Positions 1 through 9,417 of a DNA stretch of 32,624 nucleotides are shown piece by piece. The DNA is from Candidatus Latescibacterota bacterium (GTDB lineage Bacteria; Latescibacterota; UBA2968; UBA8231). Every line of letters begins with the position of its first letter. The stretch's first letter is position 1. The stretch lies in the NCBI GenBank assembly GCA_007571365.1, contig RKRN01000106.1:1-32624 (forward strand), written 5' to 3'. The translations under genes were made by a program, and so were the position numbers. A model generated the notes under the pieces. The model searched no databases, was not told the origin of the DNA, and saw only the letters and a list, made by a program, of their open reading frames with translations.

Positions 1-1546
1 TGCCCTCATAGACCGGACTGGCATCGCCGCCCTGCACGCTCTGGGGTACCTCCAACGGCTGGGCACTATCCCACACTCGCATTGAGAAAGTCGAACCATA
101 GCGCAACACCGCCGCCTCAAAGACGACCTCCACCAAAGCACCTGAATCCTGAGCCGTCAATCGCGGGAAACTCACCACCATCCGATGCAGTTCAGCCGCC
201 TCCACCGCATAAGACACGGGCTCATCGCCGATATGTACTTGGGTTACGGACCCCAGTCGCGCCGTGGTGACTACCTCCAACCGGTCAAAGCCGCCATTAT
301 CCGCTCCAATGGTGGGTCGCACTACGTAGGTAAACTGCTGCGGTTGTCCCACCTTTACCTCCACAGGCCAGATTTCGCCGACCAACCGCGTGGCTACCGG
401 TGGGGAAGCAAGCACTTCGAGAAAGTCCACTTGTCCACCATCGTTATCTTGAGGCAGAAAGTCGACTTTGAGTTGTAGGTAGCGTCTTGGACTCAGGGAC
501 ACGATGGGGGTGCCACTGCTGTCAGCAAAGGCGTAGGGAGCCGACCAGAAGGTCCAGTTGGCTTGATCGTAGCCGATGCCGGCTTTTTCGCCGATAGCTA
601 ACTTGGCGTAGTCGGTTCGGCTGACGGATATTTTTTCGTCTCCTCGTCCGGTGAAGCGCCAGAACAGATTGGGGTCATCGTCTTGTCCGGATCGGGATTG
701 GATGAGGACGCGGGCTTTGGGGTCTTGTCGTCCGGCCCAGCGCAGGTTACCCCAAGCCATTGGCTGACCAAAATCGAGAATGTTAGAGATATAAGTCGAT
801 TGTTCGACAAAGCCTTTGGCGTAGACTTCTATCTCGTTTACTTCCCAGTCCTCGTTGTGCTCGCCGATAGTGACTTGAACAAAACTTGCTCTATCGTGCG
901 GTGGGATGGGAATGTCGAGGATCTGCTCTCGGTTGTCGCGCACCTCGACGATCCAAGGCGAATAGGGGCGGGGGTGCTGGTAAGCAGCTTGGCTGGGCTG
1001 CTCTTCGTTGAGGTGGATGCGAAAGGTCTGTGCTATTCTGCTCGGGTCGGTCAACCCAGATATAATCCGAATCCGGTCAATGAGATGGAGAACCCCCAGA
1101 TTGAGATTCGCTGTACCCGGGGTGCCGAAATCGTCGGTGCAGCTAAGGAAGTAATTCCTTTCCTCGAATTCGCTGCACAGATAACGTTCCGCTAACCAAA
1201 AGGTGGTGATGTCTCCATCCCATACCTGCCCGTTCGTCTGCTTTCTGACATGACTTCCCCCCTTTTCCTCAATTCCGGGGGCTATATTGAAAGTAGGGTC
1301 TCGTTTTAGAGCCCGAATGGCAGCGGCGTCTATATCCAGTTCGACGGTCTCGCCGTCTAGGGAAGGATCGAGATCGGTCCAACTCAACTGGATGAATTCC
1401 GCCTCTTCGCTGGCTGCTTCTGGAGGTGGATCCAGCATTTCGCCACCAAAGCGGTAGATGACCAGCCCAGAGGCCTCGTCTGCCAAAAAACCGACCCAAA
1501 AACAGAAAAGCCAGATCAGGGTACGAAAGAATGGAGCCATCCTCAT
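1..1546 (-). CDS. Secreted discoidin-like / FlgD-Ig family protein, paralogue 1 (3' end cut by window edge)
   Basis: This reading frame is open from the start to the left edge, so the C-terminus (including the expected FlgD-like Ig domain) is missing. About 515 residues are visible. Residues 1-25 form a signal peptide, followed by GLVIYRFGGE, which is shared with the three tandem paralogues at 11509-17339. WDGD lies near residues 109-112, and Cys124 and Cys136 bracket a loop that differs from every paralogue. The middle (YISNILDFGQPMAW onward) is almost identical to the paralogues. I chose the ATG at 1546 because GAGG lies 9 bases upstream; an in-frame ATG at 1552 is also possible. It lies 44 bases after the stop of the 856-aa gene, so the two are probably co-transcribed. 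The role is inferred to be extracellular binding; no catalytic motif is seen. Confidence 0.85.
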   Translation of the reverse strand, partial: MRMAPFFRTLIWLFCFWVGFLADEASGLVIYRFGGEMLDPPPEAASEEAEFIQLSWTDLDPSLDGETVELDIDAAAIRALKRDPTFNIAPGIEEKGGSHVRKQTNGQVWDGDITTFWLAERYLCSEFEERNYFLSCTDDFGTPGTANLNLGVLHLIDRIRIISGLTDPSRIAQTFRIHLNEEQPSQAAYQHPRPYSPWIVEVRDNREQILDIPIPPHDRASFVQVTIGEHNEDWEVNEIEVYAKGFVEQSTYISNILDFGQPMAWGNLRWAGRQDPKARVLIQSRSGQDDDPNLFWRFTGRGDEKISVSRTDYAKLAIGEKAGIGYDQANWTFWSAPYAFADSSGTPIVSLSPRRYLQLKVDFLPQDNDGGQVDFLEVLASPPVATRLVGEIWPVEVKVGQPQQFTYVVRPTIGADNGGFDRLEVVTTARLGSVTQVHIGDEPVSYAVEAAELHRMVVSFPRLTAQDSGALVEVVFEAAVLRYGSTFSMRVWDSAQPLEVPQSVQGGDASPVYEG

Positions 1547-1590
1547 TGACATGTACCTCGCAAATCCTGGACGCCGGTCTTACGCATCCT

Positions 1591-4161
1591 TCAGTATGCT
1601 ACATGGACCACCCGCTGCACAAAAGTGTTATCGGCCGAGCCAGAATCCACATCCACCTTTACCCTAGCCAAGTATATTCCCGGAGGAACCAGCTCGCCCA
1701 AATGATCCTTGCCATCCCACCGCAAGATGTAATTGCCGCGAGGATCTGGACGGCGTTCCTCTATCCGGTTGGTCTCAACCCCACTCAGGTCGTAAACGGT
1801 TAGCGTTACCGGCCTCTCAACGCCCACCCTCGCCACGCCAAAGCTGGCTACCAGCTCATCATTGATGCCGTCCCCATTGGGCGTGAATACCCGCGATCCC
1901 AGCCTGAAATCCCTAATAATTTCATCCCCGCTGAGTGCTAGGACGGTGACAGTCTGGCTACTGACCAATTCCGTGGGATCGCCCTCATCAACCCGCTGCC
2001 AGAATTCAGGTACGGCGGAATTCTGTACTAGGGCACTAAAGGAAGCACTATTGCCAAATATGGTGGCGCGAAACCGGACTTGGACTAGCTCTGTTCCGCG
2101 GTCAATTTTCTCGTCTAAGCGCAATCTGAGGGAGTCGGCTGGCGTATCGATCAGGATCAGATCAGTCGGTGCGTAGTTGGTGGTTTGTCCGTTAGCGAAA
2201 TCATCCTTACTTCCCGTCCGGACTTCAAGCAACTCCATTTCAGTACCCGCCGTGGCTTCTAAGGTGATCTCATCGAAACCTTGATTTGTCGCAGTGAAAT
2301 CGGGCCGGATGAAGTAAGAGAATTCCTCAGAGGTCCCCACGGTCTCAATTCGGGTGGGCCATACTTCTCCCACCAGCCGATCAGCAACTGGATCTGAGGT
2401 GTTGATGGCAATGGAGTGGAGGGTCGCGCCCGCGTCCGCCCGGTCCGTGAACAATGTGAGCCGAAGTTCCATATACTGCCTAGGACTGGGGGATTTGATC
2501 GCTTCCCCAGACTGAATATGCGGTACGCTCCACGTGCTCCAGTCATTGCCCGGTTTGAATGTGCTGGTGATATCGCCCTTTTTGGACTTGGGCAGCTTTT
2601 TGTAGCGCTTCTCGGTGACGACCTTGCCATTGGAATCGTGGTAGATCTTCTCTTCGATCAACTCATTGCCCGTCCGGGTCTGTAGCTGGACTTGGGTCCC
2701 GGCCGGTGTATCCGCCTCCCATTCGACGGAAATCAGGTTCTTAGGTTCGTTAAATTGAATTAGATCCGAGGTCAGCGATACTTCCGCCACAAAGCCCTCT
2801 CCATAGAGCATCACTTCCGTAAAAGCTATGTAGCTGAGCGAACTCAATGGGTTCTGGAACGGCGAGCGGATAAAGCGGATCCTGGCAGGCTCAATCTGGA
2901 TTTCGCGAAATCGCAAGCCACGGGAAGAGGTATGGCCAAAAGCGTCCCTGGAGGTACTTTGACCTACCCGAGTCCATTTGATGCTGCCGTCTGGTGCCCG
3001 GGTACCATCGGAAACATCGACGTAAAGTTCGTTGATCGCCGAGGCTCCATCGGTGAGAAAATGCATGGTATCGACCCAGAATAGAGCCCCTAAATCCTCG
3101 AAATAATCATAGTCGCGATAGCCGAAAATCGACCCATTAACACCCGTGCTGTAATTTCCGTCGGTAACTGCAGTCCCAATGTCCTTAATGCCGCCATTGG
3201 TCTCGATCGTCACCTGTCCTCCTCGCTCCACCACACCCATGTTGACATTGTCTCCCTCCGTCACGACCTCGATCTCGACGATCTTGGGAATTTCCCGCCG
3301 GTAGTAGCGGATCGGGCCTTGGCGTTCGGGATCAATGCTGTCGTATTCCCCTTGTGAAATTAGCGTTTCCCGACCGGACCGCTCTTTGCGGTAGAATTCG
3401 ATAGCACCTCGCTGTTGGGTCGGTAGATTCTCGTACTCCTGCTCAGTTAATTCCTCGGCCTTGGTCGAATCACTATTGATGGCAATTATTAGAATGCGCT
3501 CGAGCGGATCGCCCCTAAAGAGCTGATCCGATCCTTCAGTCGGACGGGGTTCAAATTCAAATACGCGCTGTGTCTTGTTGGGTTTGTCGGTCCGGCCGAT
3601 TTCCCAGAAGTTGGGGACGTTGGTCTTGGGCTCGTCGAGATAGTAGCCCGAAACCGAGCGCGGTGGAGGTTGCCGCCAGCCTAGCACCTTGAACTGTAGG
3701 AAGGGATCCCCCTCGCCTTCTTGGGCAAAGCGCACGACGATTTTCTTGACGACGACCACGCGGCCAAGATTCACCTCTGCCCACCAGTCTTCCAGAGGGC
3801 TTTCGGGATTGGGGCCCCACATGGTATGCAGGTCGCCATCTATCAGGTTGATCGCCGTATTGGTGCCGGAGCCCGCTATCACCCCTCCCTCGCCGGTAGT
3901 GGAAAATTGCGTCGCGTTCTGAGCCGCGTTGACCTCTTTCCGTACAAAGGAGGGCCGCACCGTATTGTCGGCAGTGGAAATATCCAGAAGACTCGAAGCC
4001 CCTTTCCACGCCTGCCAGTGGGCTACTCGGTCAATCAGGACTTGATTTCCACGGATAACATGGCCCTGTTGCGACCAAACCTGCAGGGGAAAGATCAGCA
4101 GTGTACCGATCCACACCAAGCTGGAGATGCTCCGCCGATAAGAGATCGAGTCAGCTACCAT
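1591..4161 (-). CDS. Large secreted discoidin-like protein with C-terminal FlgD-like Ig domain (856 aa)
   Basis: Residues 1-30 look like a signal peptide (hydrophobic SLVWIGTLLIFPLQVWS, then QQ). A discoidin (F5/8 type C)-like region spans about 95-230, with IDGDLHTMW at 107-115. A second binding-type segment spans about 320-455. Residues 755-835 match a FlgD-type Ig domain: FTPNGDGIND, LTVYDLSG, LRWDGKDHLGELVPPGIYLARV. The protein ends in HVAY like its shorter paralogues. Between the domains is a motif of the form Y..[LI]..(3)[RKQ]G.I at 243-254, 273-284 and 520-531. The last of these aligns with YAKLAVGEKAGI in the 627-aa family, so this protein is an expanded relative. The start at 4161 has GGAGG about 8 bases upstream. 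No enzymatic motif is recognised; surface adhesion or glycan binding is inference. Confidence 0.9.
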   Translation of the reverse strand: MVADSISYRRSISSLVWIGTLLIFPLQVWSQQGHVIRGNQVLIDRVAHWQAWKGASSLLDISTADNTVRPSFVRKEVNAAQNATQFSTTGEGGVIAGSGTNTAINLIDGDLHTMWGPNPESPLEDWWAEVNLGRVVVVKKIVVRFAQEGEGDPFLQFKVLGWRQPPPRSVSGYYLDEPKTNVPNFWEIGRTDKPNKTQRVFEFEPRPTEGSDQLFRGDPLERILIIAINSDSTKAEELTEQEYENLPTQQRGAIEFYRKERSGRETLISQGEYDSIDPERQGPIRYYRREIPKIVEIEVVTEGDNVNMGVVERGGQVTIETNGGIKDIGTAVTDGNYSTGVNGSIFGYRDYDYFEDLGALFWVDTMHFLTDGASAINELYVDVSDGTRAPDGSIKWTRVGQSTSRDAFGHTSSRGLRFREIQIEPARIRFIRSPFQNPLSSLSYIAFTEVMLYGEGFVAEVSLTSDLIQFNEPKNLISVEWEADTPAGTQVQLQTRTGNELIEEKIYHDSNGKVVTEKRYKKLPKSKKGDITSTFKPGNDWSTWSVPHIQSGEAIKSPSPRQYMELRLTLFTDRADAGATLHSIAINTSDPVADRLVGEVWPTRIETVGTSEEFSYFIRPDFTATNQGFDEITLEATAGTEMELLEVRTGSKDDFANGQTTNYAPTDLILIDTPADSLRLRLDEKIDRGTELVQVRFRATIFGNSASFSALVQNSAVPEFWQRVDEGDPTELVSSQTVTVLALSGDEIIRDFRLGSRVFTPNGDGINDELVASFGVARVGVERPVTLTVYDLSGVETNRIEERRPDPRGNYILRWDGKDHLGELVPPGIYLARVKVDVDSGSADNTFVQRVVHVAY

Positions 4162-4223
4162 GATGCCCCCTCCGGACTATGAACTTGTCGAGTGATTAAA
4201 CAGCTTTTAGATGGCTAAAGCAT

Positions 4224-4253
4224 AAAGAGGGGATATCGAAATATCCCCTCTTT
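4224..4253 (-). terminator. Strong hairpin between CBM9-like gene and 856-aa gene
   Basis: A perfect 13-bp stem (AAAGAGGGGATAT with its complement) closes a 4-base loop that reads TTCG on the minus strand. It starts 20 bases past the stop of the CBM9-like gene, and the stem's 3' arm ends in CTCTTT. It is probably an intrinsic terminator or attenuator separating that gene from the 856-aa gene. The U-run is short, so partial read-through is plausible. Confidence 0.75.
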
Positions 4254-4272
4254 GTATTCAAAAAAACTGGAA

Positions 4273-5205
4273 TTATTCTTCCAGCAGGTAATGGGACTTA
4301 ATTCTGCCCCACGAGTCGTTTTCTACAGCAGTGGGGAACAGCTCTTCATCAACCTCCAGCAGTTCCATGTCGCCCATGAGATTGGCATTGCGCCAGACAT
4401 TGTGAACAGCCGGAAAATCGTAGGACCCATCGTAGCGGTCGTCGGCCAAGTCGTAGTCCTTAGCCAAGGAGCCGACGTGGATGATATTGCCTACTTCTAG
4501 ATCGACGATTGTGCTTTGCTCAGGACCATCCCAACTCCAAGTTTCCCACGGGGTCATCATGATCTCGTAGGTATAAGTACCCGGACCACCAGTCTCGCCG
4601 GTGCGGGCCCAGCCCACTTGAGCGTACTCGGGGAAGGGGATCTCGCGACCAGTGGTCTCCCAGTCGGTTGCCTCGATGTATTTGAAAGCCCAGTACCCAT
4701 CGATGGGCGGCACGTGAATCTGCCACAGTTGGCCCGTGACGAAAAACAAATCCCGGCGCTCGTCTTCGGACAAATCGTTCCAATCGCCGTTAAACATATC
4801 GCCACCGCTGTGGTCAGCGTCGAGCACGAAGTGCCAGTCGTCATCCCAGTTGAAGACAGTGGGATCGTCGCGGCTGTTGTGGAGAAACTCATCAACTACA
4901 AAGGCGAAGGAGAAAACCCGGTTCATTTCCTCGTTCCAGGCCCACATACTCCTAGCGTTGAAGTCCGACAGCTCGCCGCTGTCATCTCCGCGCACAGTTT
5001 CTACGATGTGGCCTCTTTCCACCGAGATCTCGAAGATCTCTGGATCTATCATGTCCCAGTCGCTTAGATCGCCGTCGATGGCGGGCACGGCGTGAAGCGG
5101 GAACTGAAAGGCGAAGTAAACCTCGCCAGGCGGCTCGTGAGCCGAACTGATACTAGCACCGGCGACTACAAGTGCTAAAGCCAAAAAGCAACGAATCAGT
5201 TTCAT
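4273..5205 (-). CDS. Secreted CBM9-like / DOMON-fold carbohydrate-binding protein
   Basis: This is a 310-residue exported protein. The signal peptide is about residues 1-22 (KLIRCFLALALVVAGASISSA, then HE). IDGDLSDWD at 43-51 is the hallmark opening of CBM9-like beta-sandwich domains, which bind sugars or, in the DOMON relatives, sometimes heme. The rest is rich in Asp and Trp, with GTYTYEIMMTPWETW late in the domain, as expected for this fold. No catalytic residues are apparent. An excellent ribosome site, AGGAGG at 5214-5219, lies 8 bases before the ATG, the best in this part of the window, which suggests high expression. A strong hairpin terminates it. It is upstream of the discoidin-like genes on the same strand, consistent with a surface glycan-binding set. 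The ligand is unknown. Confidence 0.85.
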   Translation of the reverse strand: MKLIRCFLALALVVAGASISSAHEPPGEVYFAFQFPLHAVPAIDGDLSDWDMIDPEIFEISVERGHIVETVRGDDSGELSDFNARSMWAWNEEMNRVFSFAFVVDEFLHNSRDDPTVFNWDDDWHFVLDADHSGGDMFNGDWNDLSEDERRDLFFVTGQLWQIHVPPIDGYWAFKYIEATDWETTGREIPFPEYAQVGWARTGETGGPGTYTYEIMMTPWETWSWDGPEQSTIVDLEVGNIIHVGSLAKDYDLADDRYDGSYDFPAVHNVWRNANLMGDMELLEVDEELFPTAVENDSWGRIKSHYLLEE

Positions 5206-5279
5206 TACCTTAACCTCCTGTTAGGTATTGGATTGAAAAGCCGATTCATCTGTTTACTTAACTCTGCATATACAGTGTC

Positions 5280-5327
5280 GAGTTACCAGACCACAAGACC
5301 TCCTTTCTCTTTTAAGGTGGGTAACTC
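5280..5327. repeat. 8-bp inverted repeat upstream of CBM9-like gene
   Basis: GAGTTACC (5280-5287) and GGTAACTC (5320-5327) are perfect complements spaced by 32 bases. The interior also contains short complementary runs (CCTT/AAGG). It lies between the GT39-TPR stop and the CBM9-like start, so it could be a structured leader, a weak terminator without a U-run, or an operator. The function is unproven. Confidence 0.4.
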
Positions 5328-5377
5328 CTAATAATGTCGGCAATATACGCTCAAAAAGTCTAAGTACAAAAAAAATT

Positions 5378-7501
5378 TTAGTCTTCTTCCTCCAATAGCT
5401 GCTGTAGTCGGCCTGCCTTGGGCGTCAACTCCACCCCTTGCTGCCAGTACGCACGGGCCTGCTGAGGTCGCTCCAAGTGCCACAGAGCCCGACCTAGGTT
5501 GAAGTAGGCTGGGGCAAAATCTGGGTGTAACGCGACCAACTCTTGCCAAGTTGCCACGGCTTTTTCCACAGCTCCCAAGGAAGCGTAGGCGACTCCGAGT
5601 TCGTTATACGCCTCTTGGTACGCTGGCTTCAGTGCTACGGCCTGTTCCAAAAAGCGCACGGCCTGCTCCAGTTGGCCTATTTGAGCATAGGTCCGCCCCA
5701 TCTGGGTGTAGAGATAGCGTCCCACTTCTAGGCCGATTAATTCCTCGGGCCTAGGCGCAATTTCCAAAACCCGATTGTATGCCTGCAAGGCGTCCCGCCA
5801 ATTTTTCTCGACCCTAGCTTGGTGACCGCGCAAGACCCAGTGCAGTGCCTCAAAGAAGGAAGGGGTCTCTATCCGAACCGAAGTCTCGTTCACAGACCGC
5901 GTGCCCAATCGAACGACGGGTCCCGTCTTTTCTACTTGGTCAAATCCGGCGATCGGCAAAAAGTACCAGTCCATCTGGTCGAAAATAGCTGCTTCCACTC
6001 GGCCCGGTGAAAAGACGGCCCGCCATTGGCTCGCCGCTAGGAGGGACTGGGAATCGGGCGGGATGTCCTGCTCGGGACACACTGGATGCTGATAGTGGAT
6101 GATCGCGGCTGGGGCACTAGTGCTGTCTTGGGCCTTCGTCGCCTTCACCTCTAAGTACAGGGGCGGCAGATCGTCGCGCTGGGCCAGTAGGGCGTACGCC
6201 CGTAGCAACGCTTCGCTACCGTAGCTTTGTAGGTAGTGAGTCTGCCGCACTTGTACGCGCTCGGGTGTTAGCACCTGGAGTTGGCCGCACTTCGAGGCCA
6301 CTTGGATCAGACGCTGGTACTGGGGAAGGTGGGTCTGGAGCCAAGCCTGAGCCTCTAGGCGGGTGTCTTGGCCGCTGAGTAGGGACCTAGTGCGGAGCGA
6401 GGCGTACAGGGGCTCGGCTACTAGGGTCAGGATGACCAAGCCACTTACCAAGGGGTACTTGCATCCCATTCCAACCAAACGCCCGATGAGCAGGGCTAGC
6501 AGAGGAGCAAGGGGTAGGGCATAGCGCATGAAAGTGGAGCCAGCAAGGGCGAGAACAGCGGCCAAGGGGATGATACCAGCCAGCAAGACGAGTTCCTGCC
6601 ACTGCCGCTGGCCGATTCCCCAGAGCAGGGACCAGGCTGCGGCTACGACAGCTACCACCCCGAGGCCGTGGCGCAAAGTGTAACGCAGGTGGTAGAGCCA
6701 AGCCTGTTCCTCTGTACGCGAATCGGCCAGCAAATGGGTCCGTCCCATATCGGCGAAATGGTCCCAAAACTGCCCGGCGTCGAGCCAGATAAAGGGCGTG
6801 GCTAAGGCAAAACTCAACGCGGTCCCGCTGACCATCCAAATGATATGCCTTCGTGGCCAAGGTCGCCCCAGCAAAATCGCCGTGGCCACCGGTACTGCCA
6901 CTAGGACCGCTGGGTACTTGGTCGCTCCAGCTAAGCCTGTAAAAATACCCGCCACCAGAAAATCCCGGACGCGCCCTGCCTGTCGAGCCCGCACGGCCCA
7001 TAACAGGGCCATTACGGCCCAGAAAACAGCCGGCGTATCCACGATGGCTAGATGGGCAAAACGCACGGCTAGCGGCATGGTCGCCAAAATCAGGGCGGCC
7101 AAGAGTCCTTCGCTGACGCCGTAGAGGCGTCGGCCTAGACAGGCGATGGCTCCCACTGTAGCAACGGCCAGCAGGGTGTTGACCCCGCGCACTAGCGCTA
7201 GCAAATCTCGGCCGTCCACCAGCAAGTGATAGGCCACGAACTGCTCCACTGATTCGGCACTTGTCGCCAGATAGTAGAGCAGGTACAAAAGTGAACTGAG
7301 GTAGAAGTGAAAGGTGGGGTAGTTAAAGTAGTGGGGATTGAGATCGCCGCTCCAGAAACCCAGCGGCAGAACTATGAAGGCAATCTCGTCGAAGTGGGTC
7401 CAAGACGGCGCAGGTATCGGCCAGCGCAGTGCCAGTGCCAGCAACAGGATGACACCCGTACCCCATCTGAAAGGGATGCGCCCGGTGTTGTGCTGTGACA
7501 T
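5378..7501 (-). CDS. GT39/ArnT-like membrane glycosyltransferase with C-terminal TPR repeats (707 aa)
   Basis: The N-terminal about 375 residues form a polytopic membrane domain of the PMT/ArnT (GT-C fold, GT39-like) type. THFDEIAF at residues 35-42 sits after the first membrane helix and carries the catalytic-type Asp-Glu pair (D38, E39), followed by HYFNYPTFHFYL in the first extracytoplasmic loop. HLAIVDTPAVFW (150-161) is the second family-typical acidic motif. About ten hydrophobic helices follow, then a soluble stretch (380-545) and four TPR units at about 549-696. Known relatives move sugar from a polyprenyl-phosphate donor to protein or lipid on the periplasmic side. The TPR tail may bind acceptors or partners. 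AAAGG lies 6 bases before the ATG. It sits 47 bases after the PpiC gene, so the two are probably one operon. The sugar and acceptor are unknown. Confidence 0.85.
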   Translation of the reverse strand: MSQHNTGRIPFRWGTGVILLLALALRWPIPAPSWTHFDEIAFIVLPLGFWSGDLNPHYFNYPTFHFYLSSLLYLLYYLATSAESVEQFVAYHLLVDGRDLLALVRGVNTLLAVATVGAIACLGRRLYGVSEGLLAALILATMPLAVRFAHLAIVDTPAVFWAVMALLWAVRARQAGRVRDFLVAGIFTGLAGATKYPAVLVAVPVATAILLGRPWPRRHIIWMVSGTALSFALATPFIWLDAGQFWDHFADMGRTHLLADSRTEEQAWLYHLRYTLRHGLGVVAVVAAAWSLLWGIGQRQWQELVLLAGIIPLAAVLALAGSTFMRYALPLAPLLALLIGRLVGMGCKYPLVSGLVILTLVAEPLYASLRTRSLLSGQDTRLEAQAWLQTHLPQYQRLIQVASKCGQLQVLTPERVQVRQTHYLQSYGSEALLRAYALLAQRDDLPPLYLEVKATKAQDSTSAPAAIIHYQHPVCPEQDIPPDSQSLLAASQWRAVFSPGRVEAAIFDQMDWYFLPIAGFDQVEKTGPVVRLGTRSVNETSVRIETPSFFEALHWVLRGHQARVEKNWRDALQAYNRVLEIAPRPEELIGLEVGRYLYTQMGRTYAQIGQLEQAVRFLEQAVALKPAYQEAYNELGVAYASLGAVEKAVATWQELVALHPDFAPAYFNLGRALWHLERPQQARAYWQQGVELTPKAGRLQQLLEEED

Positions 7502-7548
7502 TTGGCACCTTTCCCCACCTAGCTAGCCCCGGCGGGGAGGATTCCGAC

Positions 7549-9297
7549 CTAGCCGCTGGTGAGGACGCGTTTTAGATTATCCTCCCGGGTCTCGACCTGT
7601 GCCGCGTACTTAGTTCGTAACTCGGCCAAGAATTGCTCAAATACCTGCTGCTTCTTGATCCAGTTGACGGTGGCCCGCACCCGCTTTTGGGCTTCTACAA
7701 AAGAGGCGCGCTGCTGCTCGCGGGACAATACCTTGAAAATAGAGTATCCTTCGCGCACCTGTAGCGGCCCGGTTAGCTGGCCCACGGGGGCTTTGTGGGC
7801 GGCTGCCACCAAGCGTCCGTACTCCGCTGCGGCTGCCATCGTAAAATGCCGTCGGCCCTCGGCGTCTCGCAGCTCTGGAGCGCGTTTGGAGTACTGGCGT
7901 ACCAAGTCCCCCATGGACGCGCCCCGCCGGAGACGTTCGAGCAAATCCTGGGCTTCTTCTTCAGTGGCGACGAGGATTTCTTGGATCTCGATTTGGTCGG
8001 GCTGCATGTAGCGGTCGGGATTTTCTTCGTATTCGCGGCGGATATCCTCGGCGGAAATGCTTACGCGCTCCTTCAACACTTGGACGCGCAACTGCACGAC
8101 CAATTCCCGTTCCCGTTTCTTCGCCAGCCATTGCGTTACTTCCGCTTCCCGATCGAGGCCCTCCTGTAGGGCGGCCGCGACAAAGAGTGCATCCGGGACC
8201 AAGGTGCCTTCGGCGTACTCGATAACGGCCTCTTTGCTACGCAAGTCCAGCGTTTTGTATTTGAGTTGACTGGCGGCATTGAGCACATCGCCGGCCGTGA
8301 TCGTTCCCCCTTCATAGTGGTAGAGAACAAGGGCCCGCACCTCTTCATTTTCGGAGGCAGCCCCCGTATGCAGCGCCGCTGAGAAAGCGTCCAACCCCCG
8401 CGGGTCCCTTTCGAGTTTGAGGGCTTCTTTGAGGCTATCGGTCAGGGCAGATCTTGCCTCGACGCTGCGCTCGATGAAGAATTGGCGGTAGATCTGTTGG
8501 AATTGCTCGGCGTCTAGCCCGGTTTCAATTGAATCTAGGACTTGGAAAAGGGCGAAGTGATTACCTATGTCTATGGGTTGGCTTACTGCTCCTTTTTCAA
8601 GTGCGAAAAGGGGCGCACGCAGATAAGGCGGCATATCCAGCTTGCCGACATACCGACCGGTATCTCCTCCTTGCGCCAGGGTCGGCTCGTGGATGGACCA
8701 CTGCTCGGCCACGGTGCCAAAATCGCGTCCCGAGTTGATCTCGCGCAGTGCCGACCAAGCACTGTCGGCACTGGTGGTGATGAGTTGGGCAAAGCGGACC
8801 TTGCGCGCCAAGCCCTGTTTTTGAAAGTAATCGCGGACCTCCTGCCCCGAGACTTGCACCTTGATCTTTTTGATCTGGTAGAGGCCAACGAGCTTTTCCT
8901 TCCTGTACTGGGCTATCTTGTAGGTAAAGACCGGCAGATGATCTATCCCTCGCTCCTTGGCCTCCAACTGCAGTAGCTCCATATCGATGAGCGTTTGTAA
9001 ATGATTGCGTTTCTTATCTAGCCCTTCCCGGTCACTCTGGAGGTAATCGGGGATTTTGCCGTAGAACGCCCGCAGTTGGCCAGCGGTGATGGATCGATCG
9101 CCGACCCGGGCCAGTTCCAGTTTCTCTTGGGCGGTCGAATCCGGGCCTGTGGCGAGATCCGCCTCCGGCTGGAGGGCTTCTTCCTCCTGATTGGCGCAGC
9201 CAGTCCCCCAAATAGCCAACAGGGCCGCTCCGATTCCCCATCTTGTCGCGGCGGGTATAAGGCGTATTATTGCCTTGGGACTTAGATATTTCATCAT
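7549..9297 (-). CDS. Lipoprotein peptidyl-prolyl isomerase with two PpiC/parvulin domains (SurA/PrsA-like)
   Basis: This is a 582-aa protein with a lipobox (IWGTGC; lipidated Cys34) followed by an acidic linker, so it is probably membrane anchored and extracytoplasmic. Residues 60-165 resemble the SurA-N chaperone segment (VGDRSITAGQLRAFY...). Parvulin domain 1 is at about 166-258, with QGGDTGRYVGKLDMPPYL and NHFALFQVLD. A helical linker spans 260-430. Parvulin domain 2 is at about 436-526 (IEIQEILVATEEEA ... GYSIFKVL) and looks more degenerate. Such proteins help exported and outer-membrane proteins fold. The tandem layout is SurA-like, but the lipid anchor is PrsA-like. AGAGGA precedes the ATG pair at 9297/9294; either could start. 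The neighbours are secreted proteins and glycosyltransferases, so it may service the local surface proteins (inference). Confidence 0.88.
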   Translation of the reverse strand: MMKYLSPKAIIRLIPAATRWGIGAALLAIWGTGCANQEEEALQPEADLATGPDSTAQEKLELARVGDRSITAGQLRAFYGKIPDYLQSDREGLDKKRNHLQTLIDMELLQLEAKERGIDHLPVFTYKIAQYRKEKLVGLYQIKKIKVQVSGQEVRDYFQKQGLARKVRFAQLITTSADSAWSALREINSGRDFGTVAEQWSIHEPTLAQGGDTGRYVGKLDMPPYLRAPLFALEKGAVSQPIDIGNHFALFQVLDSIETGLDAEQFQQIYRQFFIERSVEARSALTDSLKEALKLERDPRGLDAFSAALHTGAASENEEVRALVLYHYEGGTITAGDVLNAASQLKYKTLDLRSKEAVIEYAEGTLVPDALFVAAALQEGLDREAEVTQWLAKKRERELVVQLRVQVLKERVSISAEDIRREYEENPDRYMQPDQIEIQEILVATEEEAQDLLERLRRGASMGDLVRQYSKRAPELRDAEGRRHFTMAAAAEYGRLVAAAHKAPVGQLTGPLQVREGYSIFKVLSREQQRASFVEAQKRVRATVNWIKKQQVFEQFLAELRTKYAAQVETREDNLKRVLTSG

Positions 9298-9417
9298 TTT
9301 CCTCTCACGCTTCTATGGCTATTGGTCCAGAGGCGGAATGTACAACCTACGGATCCCAATAAAGCCAACTTTTTCGTCCGTGTCGAGAAACAGGCCCCTG
9401 CTGTCGGCGTCTTGTCT

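Noticed and set aside
683..1195. Plus-strand open frame of 170 codons
   Set aside because: It is the antisense shadow of the partial discoidin-like gene; similar shadows recur at the same place in each paralogue (for example 12517-12765, 14574-14990, 16488-16811).
9322..9417. Upstream TTG start extending the second GT39-TPR gene by 32 residues
   Set aside because: The extension has no hydrophobic character and no ribosome site; ATG 9418 opens directly before the first membrane helix.
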